A stretch of 8,997 bases of DNA from CAZLLV01 sp964560325 (GCA_964560325.1 CAZLLV010000378.1:1-8997); one strand, 5' to 3'; shown: positions 1 to 5,695, counted from the stretch's first letter. Program-made: numbers and translations. The notes: generated from the letters alone by a model not told the origin.

Positions 1-519
1 CGCCTCCTCCTCACCAAGCCGCTCGGCACCGGCGTGCTGATCAACGCCTTCAAGACGGGAAAGATCGGCGAGGCGGAGCTCGAGCCGGCGATGCTCGAGA
101 TGGAGCGGCTCAACCGCGAGGCGTCCCGCCTCGCCCTCGCCCACGGCGTGCGCGCGGCGACCGACGTGACCGGCTTCGGGCTCGCCGGCCACGCGCTGGA
201 GATCGCCCACGCCTCGGGGGTCGGCCTCCGTCTGCGGCTCGACGACCTGCCGGTGCACGACGGCTTCGACCGGCTGGTCGCCCGGCGGGTGACGACCGGG
301 GCGACGGCGGCGAACCGGGAGCACGCCCGCCGTCAGATCGAGGCCCGCGGTGGGCACCCACCGGAGATCGTCTTCGACCCGCAGACCTCGGGCGGCCTCC
401 TCCTCGCGGTCGCCGCCGAGCAGGCGGCGGACCTGCTCGCCGCGCTCCGCGCCGGCGGTCACGGCGCCGCCGAGATCGGCGACGTGGTCGACGGTCCGCC
501 GTGCCTCGTCCTCGCCTGA
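1..519 (+). CDS. selD: Selenide, water dikinase SelD, C-terminal part (5' end outside window)
   Basis: SelD makes selenophosphate from selenide and ATP. This is the selenium donor for selenocysteine tRNA and for 2-selenouridine in tRNA, and the enzyme is cytosolic. The frame is open from base 1, giving 172 residues without a start. Visible SelD hallmarks are LLLTKPLGTGVL at the left edge, ATDVTGFGLAGHALEIA, and FDPQTSGGLLLAV near the C-terminus, the glycine-rich segment of the C-terminal AIRS/PurM-type domain. The N-terminal ATP-binding part, with the catalytic Cys or Sec and Lys, is missing because the window cuts the gene. The stop is TGA at 517-519. The next gene follows after 42 nt with its own promoter, so the two need not be co-transcribed. 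The family assignment is secure. Confidence 0.96.
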   Translation, partial: RLLLTKPLGTGVLINAFKTGKIGEAELEPAMLEMERLNREASRLALAHGVRAATDVTGFGLAGHALEIAHASGVGLRLRLDDLPVHDGFDRLVARRVTTGATAANREHARRQIEARGGHPPEIVFDPQTSGGLLLAVAAEQAADLLAALRAGGHGAAEIGDVVDGPPCLVLA

Positions 520-523
520 GCGC

Positions 524-552
524 TTGCTTCGGCCCCGCCGGAGCGCTACCTT
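524..552 (+). promoter_or_regulatory. Promoter of the FAD oxidase gene, near-leaderless
   Basis: A -35-like TTGCTT (524-529), a 17-nt spacer and a -10 TACCTT (547-552) end 9 nt before the GTG start at 562. No Shine-Dalgarno sequence lies in front of that GTG. With initiation about 7 nt after the -10, the mRNA would carry only a 2-3 nt leader. The same TANNNT-N9-start arrangement occurs at 6331 and 7081, which supports this reading. Confidence 0.5.
527..543 (+). terminator. Hairpin after selD, possible terminator
   Basis: CTTCGGC (527-533), loop CCC, then GCCGGAG (537-543) pairs over 7 bp with one T-G wobble, starting 8 nt after the selD stop. A second palindromic pair, AGCGCT at 519-524 and 542-547, can form an alternative outer stem. 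Only a short T run follows (551-553), so this would be a weak intrinsic terminator. It lies inside the proposed promoter of the next gene. Confidence 0.35.
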
Positions 553-561
553 TCGGTCATC

Positions 562-1956
562 GTGGCGATCCTGAAGAGCCTCTTCGGCCGGCGCGGGCAC
601 GACGTCCGGGTGGTGCCTCCGAACGACGACCGGGGCGGCTGGTGGCAGACCGCGGCGGACGCCGCGGACCGGCCGGTCCGGCGCCTGGAGGGCGACCGGG
701 AGGCCGACGTCGTGGTCGTGGGGGCCGGCTTCGTCGGCCTCGCCGCCGCCCGCCGGCTGGCGGAGCTCCGGCCGCGGTGGCGGGTCGCGGTGGTCGACGC
801 CGCGCGCGCCGGCAGCGGCGCCTCCGGACGGAGCTCGGGCTTCCTGGTCGACATCGCTCACTTCACGACCGTCATGGCTCCCGAAGCCGCGGAGCGCCAC
901 GTCGCCCTGTCCCGGGCGGGGATCGAGGATCTGCGGGAGCGCGTCGCGGCGGCCGGGATCGACTGCGCCTGGGACGACCGGGGATGGCTCCACGTGGCGG
1001 CGGGCGACCCCGGCCGGACCGACCTCCTGGCGCTCCGGGCGTGGCTCGACCGGCGGGGCGAGGCGTACGAGTGGCTCGAGGCCGACGGGCTCCACGCCGT
1101 CACCGGCAGCCGCTTCTACCGGGCCGGCCTGCGGTTGCCGGGCCGACCGCTGGTGCAGGCGGCGGCGCTCGTGCGCGGCCTCGCCGCCGCGCTGCCGCCG
1201 GAGGTCGAGCTGTACGAAGAGTCGCCGGTCGGCCGCTTCGAACGGAGCGGCGGCGCGGGCGGCCGAGCGGTCACCTGGCGCCTTTCGGCCGGATCGGCCT
1301 CGCTCGCCACCCCGCGCGTGCTGCTCGCGACCAACGGCTGCACCCCGTCGCTCGGCTTCCTGGGCGACCGGATCTTCCCGCTCCTCACCTTCGGCAGCCT
1401 GACCCGTCCACTGACCGGGAGCGAGGCGGAGGCCCTCGGCGGCGAGACCGAGTGGGGGGTGCTGGCGCAGGACCCGATGGGCTCCTCCCTCCGGCGCACG
1501 CGCGACGGCCGCCTGCTGGTGCGCAACACCGTCGCCTTCTCGCGCCGCCTGAGCGCCGGGCCGGCGGCGGTCGGGCGGGCGCGCCGAGAGCACGCGGCGG
1601 CGCTCTCCCGCCGATTCCCCGAGCTCTTCCCGCGGGGCGCGGGACCGGACGACGGACCGATCGCCCTCGAGCACACCTGGCAGGGCGTGATGGGCGCCAC
1701 GCCCACGCGGCGGCACTTCTTCGGCCCCGTCGACGGCGGCGTCTGGGCGACCGCCGGCTTCACCGGCGCCGGGATCGCCCAGGGAACGATCGCCGGACGC
1801 CTCCTCGCCGACCTGGTCTGCGGGGAGGACTCCGACCTGCTGCGGGGGATGCTCGCCCTGCCGCTCCCGGGCCGGATCCCGCCGCGCCCGTTCCAGGACC
1901 TGGGGATCCGCTGGCGGGTGGCGCGGCTGAACGCGGGGGCCGGCGAGACGCTCTGA
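562..1956 (+). CDS. FAD-dependent amine/amino-acid oxidase, PuuB/DAO family
   Basis: This is a 464-aa flavoprotein of the D-amino-acid-oxidase (DAO) superfamily. Members oxidise C-N bonds of primary or secondary amines using FAD, releasing an aldehyde or keto product. The dinucleotide-binding motif is VVVVGAGFVGLAAA (GxGxxG at residues 54-59), with acidic D79 ending the second strand, then GSGASGRSSGF (84-94), as in gamma-glutamylputrescine oxidase PuuB. The C-terminal FAD-closing segment is TAGFTGAGIAQGTIAGRLLADL (about 397-418). Overall layout and the proline-rich tail also resemble PuuB. The first 48 residues, including a WW pair at 27-28, precede the fold, and there is no signal peptide, so it is probably cytosolic. 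The GTG start is chosen because the TANNNT element lies 9 nt upstream and the coding pattern begins there. The substrate cannot be read from sequence. The convergent neighbours (cupin-synthetase fusion, AdoMet-decarboxylase homologue) suggest a polyamine-like or hydrazine-type amine. The family is confident; the function is inferred. Confidence 0.85.
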   Translation: MAILKSLFGRRGHDVRVVPPNDDRGGWWQTAADAADRPVRRLEGDREADVVVVGAGFVGLAAARRLAELRPRWRVAVVDAARAGSGASGRSSGFLVDIAHFTTVMAPEAAERHVALSRAGIEDLRERVAAAGIDCAWDDRGWLHVAAGDPGRTDLLALRAWLDRRGEAYEWLEADGLHAVTGSRFYRAGLRLPGRPLVQAAALVRGLAAALPPEVELYEESPVGRFERSGGAGGRAVTWRLSAGSASLATPRVLLATNGCTPSLGFLGDRIFPLLTFGSLTRPLTGSEAEALGGETEWGVLAQDPMGSSLRRTRDGRLLVRNTVAFSRRLSAGPAAVGRARREHAAALSRRFPELFPRGAGPDDGPIALEHTWQGVMGATPTRRHFFGPVDGGVWATAGFTGAGIAQGTIAGRLLADLVCGEDSDLLRGMLALPLPGRIPPRPFQDLGIRWRVARLNAGAGETL

Positions 1957-1966
1957 GGGAGCTCAG
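1953..1966. repeat. Small inverted repeat at convergent gene ends
   Basis: CTGAG-GGAG-CTCAG spans the 6-nt gap between two convergent genes. Each arm contains the TGA stop of one of them (1954-1956 plus, 1965-1963 minus). At 5 bp it is too short to be called a terminator with confidence. No other terminator fits in this gap. Confidence 0.25.
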
Positions 1967-2406
1967 CCGACGCCGGCGAGCTCCCGCTCGGGAAAGGAGA
2001 GCTCCTTGACCCCCTTGCCGCGGAAGAAGTACTGGGTGCGGACGTTCTTGGGACTGAACCACTCCGCGACGAACGACTCGACCTCGGCCGGATCGAACTC
2101 CTTGCAGGAGTAGACGTCGACGCTCACGAAGCGGTTGTTGGAGGAGGTGTGGATCTGGATGCCGCTCTCGATGATCGGAACCCAGCCGCTGTAGCCGGGC
2201 TTGCCGGGGAAGGTGCGCTCGCAGGTCTTGAAGATGTACGGCTGCGTCTGCTTCGTCATCTTCAGATGAGCGCAGATCTGGTCGAGAAACTCGTAGCCGT
2301 GGTCGAGATCGCAGCACATCTCCTCGGTACAGCCGTAGCAGTCGACGATGAGCTGGTGGCCCCAACAGTCGGCGAGACAATCGGCGGAATTGGCGTTCGG
2401 CTCCAT
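1963..2406 (-). CDS. speH: S-adenosylmethionine decarboxylase homologue, small pyruvoyl type (SpeH-like)
   Basis: This 147-aa protein belongs to the class 1B AdoMet decarboxylase proenzymes. These self-cleave at a Glu-Ser bond to create a pyruvoyl cofactor, and they normally make decarboxylated AdoMet for spermidine synthesis. The processing site is IIES-GIQIHT with S81 as predicted pyruvoyl residue. H86, C101 (VDVYSC) and S73 (GYSGW) lie at +5, +20 and -8, matching the Ser63, His68, Cys83 and Ser55 spacing of the Thermotoga enzyme. The early GHQLIVDCYGC segment is also typical. Odd points: Gly follows the cleavage Ser where the family usually has His, and the N-terminal third is Cys-rich (10, 14, 23, 26, 31, 32, 45, 62). 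The ATG at 2406 is chosen for its GGAGGA at 8-nt spacing. It lies 75 nt downstream of the fusion gene on the same strand, probably in one operon. A changed substrate, as in SpeD-derived ornithine or arginine decarboxylases, is possible. Confidence 0.88.
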   Translation of the reverse strand: MEPNANSADCLADCWGHQLIVDCYGCTEEMCCDLDHGYEFLDQICAHLKMTKQTQPYIFKTCERTFPGKPGYSGWVPIIESGIQIHTSSNNRFVSVDVYSCKEFDPAEVESFVAEWFSPKNVRTQYFFRGKGVKELSFPERELAGVG

Positions 2407-2481
2407 GATCGAAATCCTCCGAGTCAGATTTGAATGGAGCCGCACTGCGCCATACCGCGGCGCGCGCGACTCTGTGGTTCC
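2407..2481 (-). other. Intergenic gap inside the probable fusion-AdoMetDC operon
   Basis: These 75 nt separate the TAG of the cupin-synthetase gene from the ATG of the AdoMetDC gene. I see the ribosome binding site but no convincing promoter and no terminator, which favours co-transcription. Confidence 0.45.
2415..2420 (-). promoter_or_regulatory. Ribosome binding site of the AdoMetDC gene
   Basis: GGAGGA on the minus strand lies 8 nt before the ATG at 2406. It decides this start over an in-frame upstream start at 2445, which would add 13 residues that do not look conserved. Confidence 0.8.
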
Positions 2482-4611
2482 CTACATGGAATCGCTACTT
2501 GCGAATGTGACATTTTCGGCGACCGCGCCCATCTCTTGAGTGCGGGCCGCGACCGACTCGTGACATGTGTCGAGAGCGGCCCCGAGCCCCGGAAAGAGCG
2601 GCTCTGCGAGCCCCGAGACATCGGTCCCCGGCGGCACCCAATCGAGCGCGTCGCGCCAGGGCGCGGAGGCGTCGCCGATCTCGCCCAAGCCGAGCGCGCG
2701 CCAGAGCCGGGCCGCGCTCCCGGGCAGCACCGGCGCCGCGACGAGAGCGAGCACCTTCGCCGCCAGCACCTCGAGCGCCAGGGCGGTCCGCCGCTCCTCG
2801 CCCCGCACGTCGGCCGCGCGGTCCCAGTGCACCTCTCCGGCCCCGAATCGGCGCGCCTCCCGTACCACCTCGTTCGCCACCTCGGTCGCTCGCTGGAGGG
2901 AGAAGCCGCGCGCCGCGTAGGCGTCGGCCGCCGCGGCCGCGAGCGACTCCAGGCGCCGGAAGAAGCGCCGGTGCTCGCCCGTCCAGTCGCCGGTGGCGGG
3001 AACCTGCCCGCCGAAGCCCTCGATCGCCCGGCGTCCGACCCCACGCAGCCACGCCTCCCACCCCTCCAGGAGCTCCCGCCGGCAGGTCGCCCGGAAGTCG
3101 TCGACGGTGAAGCTCGTCCGCTCGCGCTCCGGCGCGGTGCGTGCGAGATGGAAGCGGACCGCGTCGGCCGGCACCCGCGCCAGCAGATCGCGGGCGAGGA
3201 TGCGGTGGTCCCGGCTGGTCGAGAACTTCTCTCCGTCGAGCCGGTAGAACTCGTTGGTCAGGACCGCGTCCGGCAGTCGGATCCGGTCGTCGAAGGCGAG
3301 GAGGACCGCCGGGATCCAGATGCCGTAGTAGAAGCTGTTGTCGAAGCCGCAGAACTGGACCACCCGGGCCTCCGGCGCGCGCCACCAGCGGCGCCAGCCG
3401 CCCGCCTCGTCCTGAACCTCGTCCTGAACCTGGCCGTCGGCCGCGGAGAGCGCCTCGGCGTACGCCAGATAGCGGGGCGCGATCTCGAACCAGACGTAGA
3501 TCCGCTGGTCCTCCCACCCCTCGACCGGCACCTCGATCCCCCACTCCCCCGGCTGGGTCACCGGCACCTCCGGCAGCCCGCGCGCGAGCGCCTCCTCGCA
3601 GAACGCGCGGAGGTGCGTGGGCATCTCGACCCGCCGGTACCAGTCGCGCAACGCGTCGGCCCAGGGCGCGAGCGGCATCACCAGCCGCCGCACGGGCCGG
3701 ACCTCGGCCGCCGCGCCGCAGTCGGCGCACGCCGGGTCGAGCAGGTCGCCGTAGCTCGTCCGGCCGCACTCCTCGCAGGTGTTGCCGGCGATGCCGCGCC
3801 CGCAGCCCGGACACCGGCCGCGCACCTGGTGCTCCACCAGCATCCGGTCGCAGCGCGGGCACCACAGAGTCGGGACCTCCTTTTCCACCAGCGCCCCGCG
3901 CTCGTGGAGGGTGGCGAAGACCTCGCGCACGATCCGCCGGTGGTGGGCCGACTCGTTCGGGCGCTCGAAGGTCGCGAGCTCGATGCCGGAGCGCTCCAGG
4001 CTGTCGACGATCGAGCCGGTGAGCCGGCGGGCCGTCTCCTCCGGCGTGCTCCCCTCGCTCGCCGCGAGGCCGGCCACCCAGGGGGAGTTGTCGTCGCTGC
4101 CGCAGGCGAACCGCCCGTCGACGCCCTGGAGCCGCAGGAACCGGGCGTGGGCGTCGGCGGCCAGGTACGGTCCGGCGAGGTGGCCCAGGTGGAGGTCACC
4201 GTTCGGGGTCGGCGGGGCGGCCGTCACCATCACCCGCTCGACCGCCTCCTCCGGGCGCTTCTCCCCCGTCTCCCACTCGCTCCGGTCCTCCCAGTAGACG
4301 GTCAGGAAGAGAAGGTCCTCGGCGTCCGACGCGTTGCTCAAGACGTGGTTGTCGAACGGCGTGTGGAAGCTGACGTCGCCCGCCTCGACCTCGGTCCGCT
4401 CGTCGCCGATCGCGAGCACGCCCCGGCCACGGACGACGAAGAACGACTCGCACTCCTGGTGGGCGTGCGGCTTGGTCGACTCGCCCGGCGCGAGGACCGC
4501 CCACGCCGCCCCGAACGGCGGGGACGCGACGCCGTCCCACGGGTAGAGCGGCTGGAGATCGACGTTGTAGGCGTGGACGAACGAATCGGGATCGAGCTTG
4601 CGCACCGGCAC
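2482..4611 (-). CDS. Cupin-MetRS-like fusion protein, candidate hydrazine (N-N bond) synthetase
   Basis: This is a 709-aa two-domain protein. Residues 1-110 form a cupin with a perfect first motif (G43, H49, H51, E55, G62) and H89 in the second, giving a His/His/Glu/His metal site. Residues about 125-709 are a class I methionyl-tRNA-synthetase-like module. It has PPTPNGDLHLGH (HIGH motif 141-144), four CxxC zinc pairs (251/254, 267/270, 279/282, 295/298), YVWF (372-375) and the KMSKS equivalent KFSTSR (462-467), then a helical C-terminal domain. The HIGH and KFSTSR motifs imply ATP-dependent adenylation of an amino acid. By eye, positions aligned with the E. coli Met pocket differ (N425 for Ile297, Y429 for His301, I377/A378 for Ala256/Pro257), and the anticodon-binding helices lack the usual Asn/Arg pattern (EGWEAWLRGV at 516-525). 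Cupin plus MetRS is the architecture of hydrazine synthetases such as Spb40 and Tri28. The start is GTG with AGGAGG 6 nt upstream. It is probably not the housekeeping MetRS. The architecture is certain; the chemistry is inferred. Confidence 0.85.
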   Translation of the reverse strand: MPVRKLDPDSFVHAYNVDLQPLYPWDGVASPPFGAAWAVLAPGESTKPHAHQECESFFVVRGRGVLAIGDERTEVEAGDVSFHTPFDNHVLSNASDAEDLLFLTVYWEDRSEWETGEKRPEEAVERVMVTAAPPTPNGDLHLGHLAGPYLAADAHARFLRLQGVDGRFACGSDDNSPWVAGLAASEGSTPEETARRLTGSIVDSLERSGIELATFERPNESAHHRRIVREVFATLHERGALVEKEVPTLWCPRCDRMLVEHQVRGRCPGCGRGIAGNTCEECGRTSYGDLLDPACADCGAAAEVRPVRRLVMPLAPWADALRDWYRRVEMPTHLRAFCEEALARGLPEVPVTQPGEWGIEVPVEGWEDQRIYVWFEIAPRYLAYAEALSAADGQVQDEVQDEAGGWRRWWRAPEARVVQFCGFDNSFYYGIWIPAVLLAFDDRIRLPDAVLTNEFYRLDGEKFSTSRDHRILARDLLARVPADAVRFHLARTAPERERTSFTVDDFRATCRRELLEGWEAWLRGVGRRAIEGFGGQVPATGDWTGEHRRFFRRLESLAAAAADAYAARGFSLQRATEVANEVVREARRFGAGEVHWDRAADVRGEERRTALALEVLAAKVLALVAAPVLPGSAARLWRALGLGEIGDASAPWRDALDWVPPGTDVSGLAEPLFPGLGAALDTCHESVAARTQEMGAVAENVTFASSDSM
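3407..3430 (-). repeat. Tandem 12-bp duplication inside the fusion gene
   Basis: Two identical 12-bp copies (TCGTCCTGAACC on the plus strand) lie head to tail and encode VQDE-VQDE at about residues 395-402. The site is a loop between the YVWF strand and the segment before GFDNSFYY. The perfect identity points to a recent in-frame slippage event in an insertion-tolerant loop. Confidence 0.8.
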
Positions 4612-4617
4612 GGAGGG

Positions 4618-4626
4618 CCTCCTCTC
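4618..4626 (-). promoter_or_regulatory. Ribosome binding site of the cupin-MetRS gene
   Basis: GAGAGGAGG on the minus strand ends 6 nt before the GTG start at 4611. It supports this GTG over the in-frame GTG two codons later. Confidence 0.75.
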
Positions 4627-4636
4627 GGGCCGGATC

Positions 4637-4657
4637 GGGGGCGCCTCGAGCGCCCCC
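4637..4657 (-). promoter_or_regulatory. GC-only hairpin in the leader of the cupin-MetRS gene
   Basis: GGGGGCGC (4637-4644) pairs perfectly with GCGCCCCC (4650-4657) across a 5-nt loop. In the minus-strand transcript it lies about 10 nt upstream of the ribosome binding site. It has no T tract, so it is more likely a leader structure than a terminator. Any regulatory role is inferred. Confidence 0.4.
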
Positions 4658-4761
4658 CGGCCCGTCCCAGGAGTGCGCCCCCCACGGGCGATCGGGACAG
4701 GCCTCCGGAGCGCCGGACGGCCGGTGCGCGGCGGCTCGGGCGGCCTCTCCCCGGGTCCCGG

Positions 4762-4802
4762 AAAAAAACTCGATTGACAGCGGGCGCAGGATTCTTGATA
4801 AT
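4762..4802 (+). promoter_or_regulatory. Strong sigma70-type promoter of the HTH regulator
   Basis: TTGACA (4774-4779), a spacer of exactly 17 nt, then GATAAT (4797-4802) is the closest match to a vegetative promoter in the window. An AAAAAAA tract at 4762-4768 sits where a proximal UP element would be, at about -47 to -41. Initiation is predicted near 4809, giving a leader of about 80 nt to the ATG at 4888. Confidence 0.85.
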
Positions 4803-4826
4803 AGTCCGGGCTTCGGCCTAGCGAAA
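4798..4826 (-). promoter_or_regulatory. Weak candidate promoter for the cupin-MetRS operon
   Basis: On the minus strand a TATTAT (4803-4798) could be a -10. The hexamer 17 nt upstream, TTTCGC (4826-4821), is a poor -35 and falls inside the palindrome. It would give a leader of about 180 nt containing the GC hairpin. I see no better minus-strand promoter in 4612-4836. Confidence 0.25.
4809..4818 (+). promoter_or_regulatory. UUCG tetraloop hairpin at the predicted mRNA 5' end
   Basis: GGC-TTCG-GCC forms a small stem closed by the very stable C(UUCG)G tetraloop. It begins at the predicted transcription start of the HTH regulator gene. A 5'-terminal hairpin like this could protect the mRNA from decay. 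Confidence 0.45.
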
Positions 4827-4836
4827 TATTTCACTA
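4819..4836. promoter_or_regulatory. AT-rich 18-bp palindrome, candidate operator
   Basis: TAGCGAAAT followed directly by ATTTCACTA is an inverted repeat with 8 of 9 pairs matching. It lies about 10 nt downstream of the predicted start site of the HTH gene and upstream of the divergent fusion gene. It is AT-rich within a GC-rich genome, as expected of a protein-binding site. The most economical binder is the adjacent double-HTH protein, acting as autoregulator and perhaps also on the divergent operon. The binder is inferred. Confidence 0.55.
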
Positions 4837-4873
4837 ATGACAATCGATTCGTCAACTACTATCGAGCGACTCG

Positions 4874-4879
4874 AAGGAG
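4874..4879 (+). promoter_or_regulatory. Ribosome binding site of the HTH regulator
   Basis: AAGGAG lies 8 nt before the ATG at 4888. It decides this start over the in-frame ATG at 4837, which has no Shine-Dalgarno sequence and adjoins the palindrome. A short inverted repeat (TCGAG-CGA-CTCGA, 4862-4874) directly precedes it. Confidence 0.8.
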
Positions 4880-4887
4880 CAGATGGC

Positions 4888-5694
4888 ATGACCGAGGATT
4901 CGGGGGTTCTCGAAGAGCGCCGCCGCACGGCGGCGACAAAAGACACGCAACAGCCCAACTATTCGCTGGTCGAGGTGGCCCAGAAGACCGGGATCCCGAT
5001 GCCGATCCTGCTCCGCTACAAGCGGGAGCATCCGGACCGCGTCCCGTCGATCGGCTCGGGCAGCCAGCAGCGGTTCCCGGAGGAGGCGATCGAGGTCCTC
5101 CGCGAGATCCAGCAGGAGGAGTCCGGGCGCCAGGAGGAGCCGCGGCGCGGCGGCTTCGGCCTGCTCTCGCTCCCCCGCCTGCGCAAGCAGGTCAAGCGGG
5201 GCGACGACGACGAGGCGGAGGCCGAGCAGCCGGCCGCGGCCGGAGAGGAGGAGGAGTCCGCCCGCAAGGGCGCCCGGAGCGCGGCGAGCCCACCGGCCGA
5301 CGGCATGACGCTGGTCGAGGTGAGCGAGAAGCTCGGCATCCCCTACCCGACCGTCGCGCGCTACGCCAGCCAGCACGGCGACCGCATCCCGCACCATGGA
5401 CGTGGCCGCTCGCGCCGCTTCCCGGCCGAGGCGCTCGACGTGTTCGAGCAGATCCGGCGCGAGAGCAAGCCGGGCCGTCCGCCCAAGAAGAAGGGGAAGA
5501 AGGCGGCCGCGAAGACGGCCTTCGCCACGCCGGGGGCAGGCGCCGCGTCGGTCGCGTCGGCCGACACGCCCGGCCTGGAGCAGCTCGCGCGCCGGATCGA
5601 GAGCCTGGAGCGGTCGCAGAAGGTGCTGGAGGAACAGATCCGCTCGCTGCTCGAAGACCTCTCCCGCCCGGCCACCGCGACGGTCGAGGTCTAG
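4888..5694 (+). CDS. Double MerR-like HTH regulator with AT-hook-like patch and coiled coil
   Basis: This is a 268-aa predicted DNA-binding protein. Residues 25-78 and 140-193 are two related winged-HTH units of the MerR/excisionase kind. Both read roughly (S/T)LVEV-x3-(T/L)GIP-x(5)-RY-x(4)-H-xDR(V/I)P and end in RFPxEA(I/L)(E/D)V(L/F). They are joined by a highly charged, probably disordered linker (79-139). After the second unit comes PGRPPKKKGKK (195-205), with the GRP core and flanking lysines of an AT-hook. Last is a heptad-like helix (about 230-260, LEQLARRIESLERSQKVLEE), a likely dimerisation coiled coil. No effector-binding domain of the usual MerR type is present. It has the strongest promoter in the window, an AT-rich palindrome in its leader, and is divergent from the fusion operon. 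Autoregulation and control of that operon are plausible inferences. I do not recognise a named family. Confidence 0.82.
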   Translation: MTEDSGVLEERRRTAATKDTQQPNYSLVEVAQKTGIPMPILLRYKREHPDRVPSIGSGSQQRFPEEAIEVLREIQQEESGRQEEPRRGGFGLLSLPRLRKQVKRGDDDEAEAEQPAAAGEEEESARKGARSAASPPADGMTLVEVSEKLGIPYPTVARYASQHGDRIPHHGRGRSRRFPAEALDVFEQIRRESKPGRPPKKKGKKAAAKTAFATPGAGAASVASADTPGLEQLARRIESLERSQKVLEEQIRSLLEDLSRPATATVEV

Positions 5695-5695
5695 C

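Noticed and set aside
501..2009. 502-codon plus-strand frame overlapping the FAD oxidase
   Set aside because: It is Arg/Gly/Ala-rich with no motif and is out of frame with the GxGxxG-containing flavoprotein.
2482..4611. Housekeeping methionyl-tRNA synthetase
   Set aside because: Fusion to a metal-binding cupin, altered Met-pocket positions and loss of the usual anticodon-binding residues argue for a paralogue. This cannot be fully excluded without the rest of the genome.
4612..4760. T-box or other riboswitch upstream of the synthetase-like gene
   Set aside because: I found no T-box sequence, specifier stem or recognisable aptamer core, only a simple GC hairpin.
4750..4770. Intrinsic terminator from CCGGG-T-CCCGG next to the A7 tract
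   Set aside because: The arms are separated by one base and cannot form a normal hairpin. On the minus strand the T run precedes the repeat rather than following it. The A-tract fits an UP element better.
2434..4821. Very long plus-strand open frame (795 codons) opposite the cupin-MetRS gene
   Set aside because: Its translation is Arg/Pro/Leu-rich with no domain, while the minus strand carries clear cupin and synthetase motifs. Long antisense frames are expected at this GC content.
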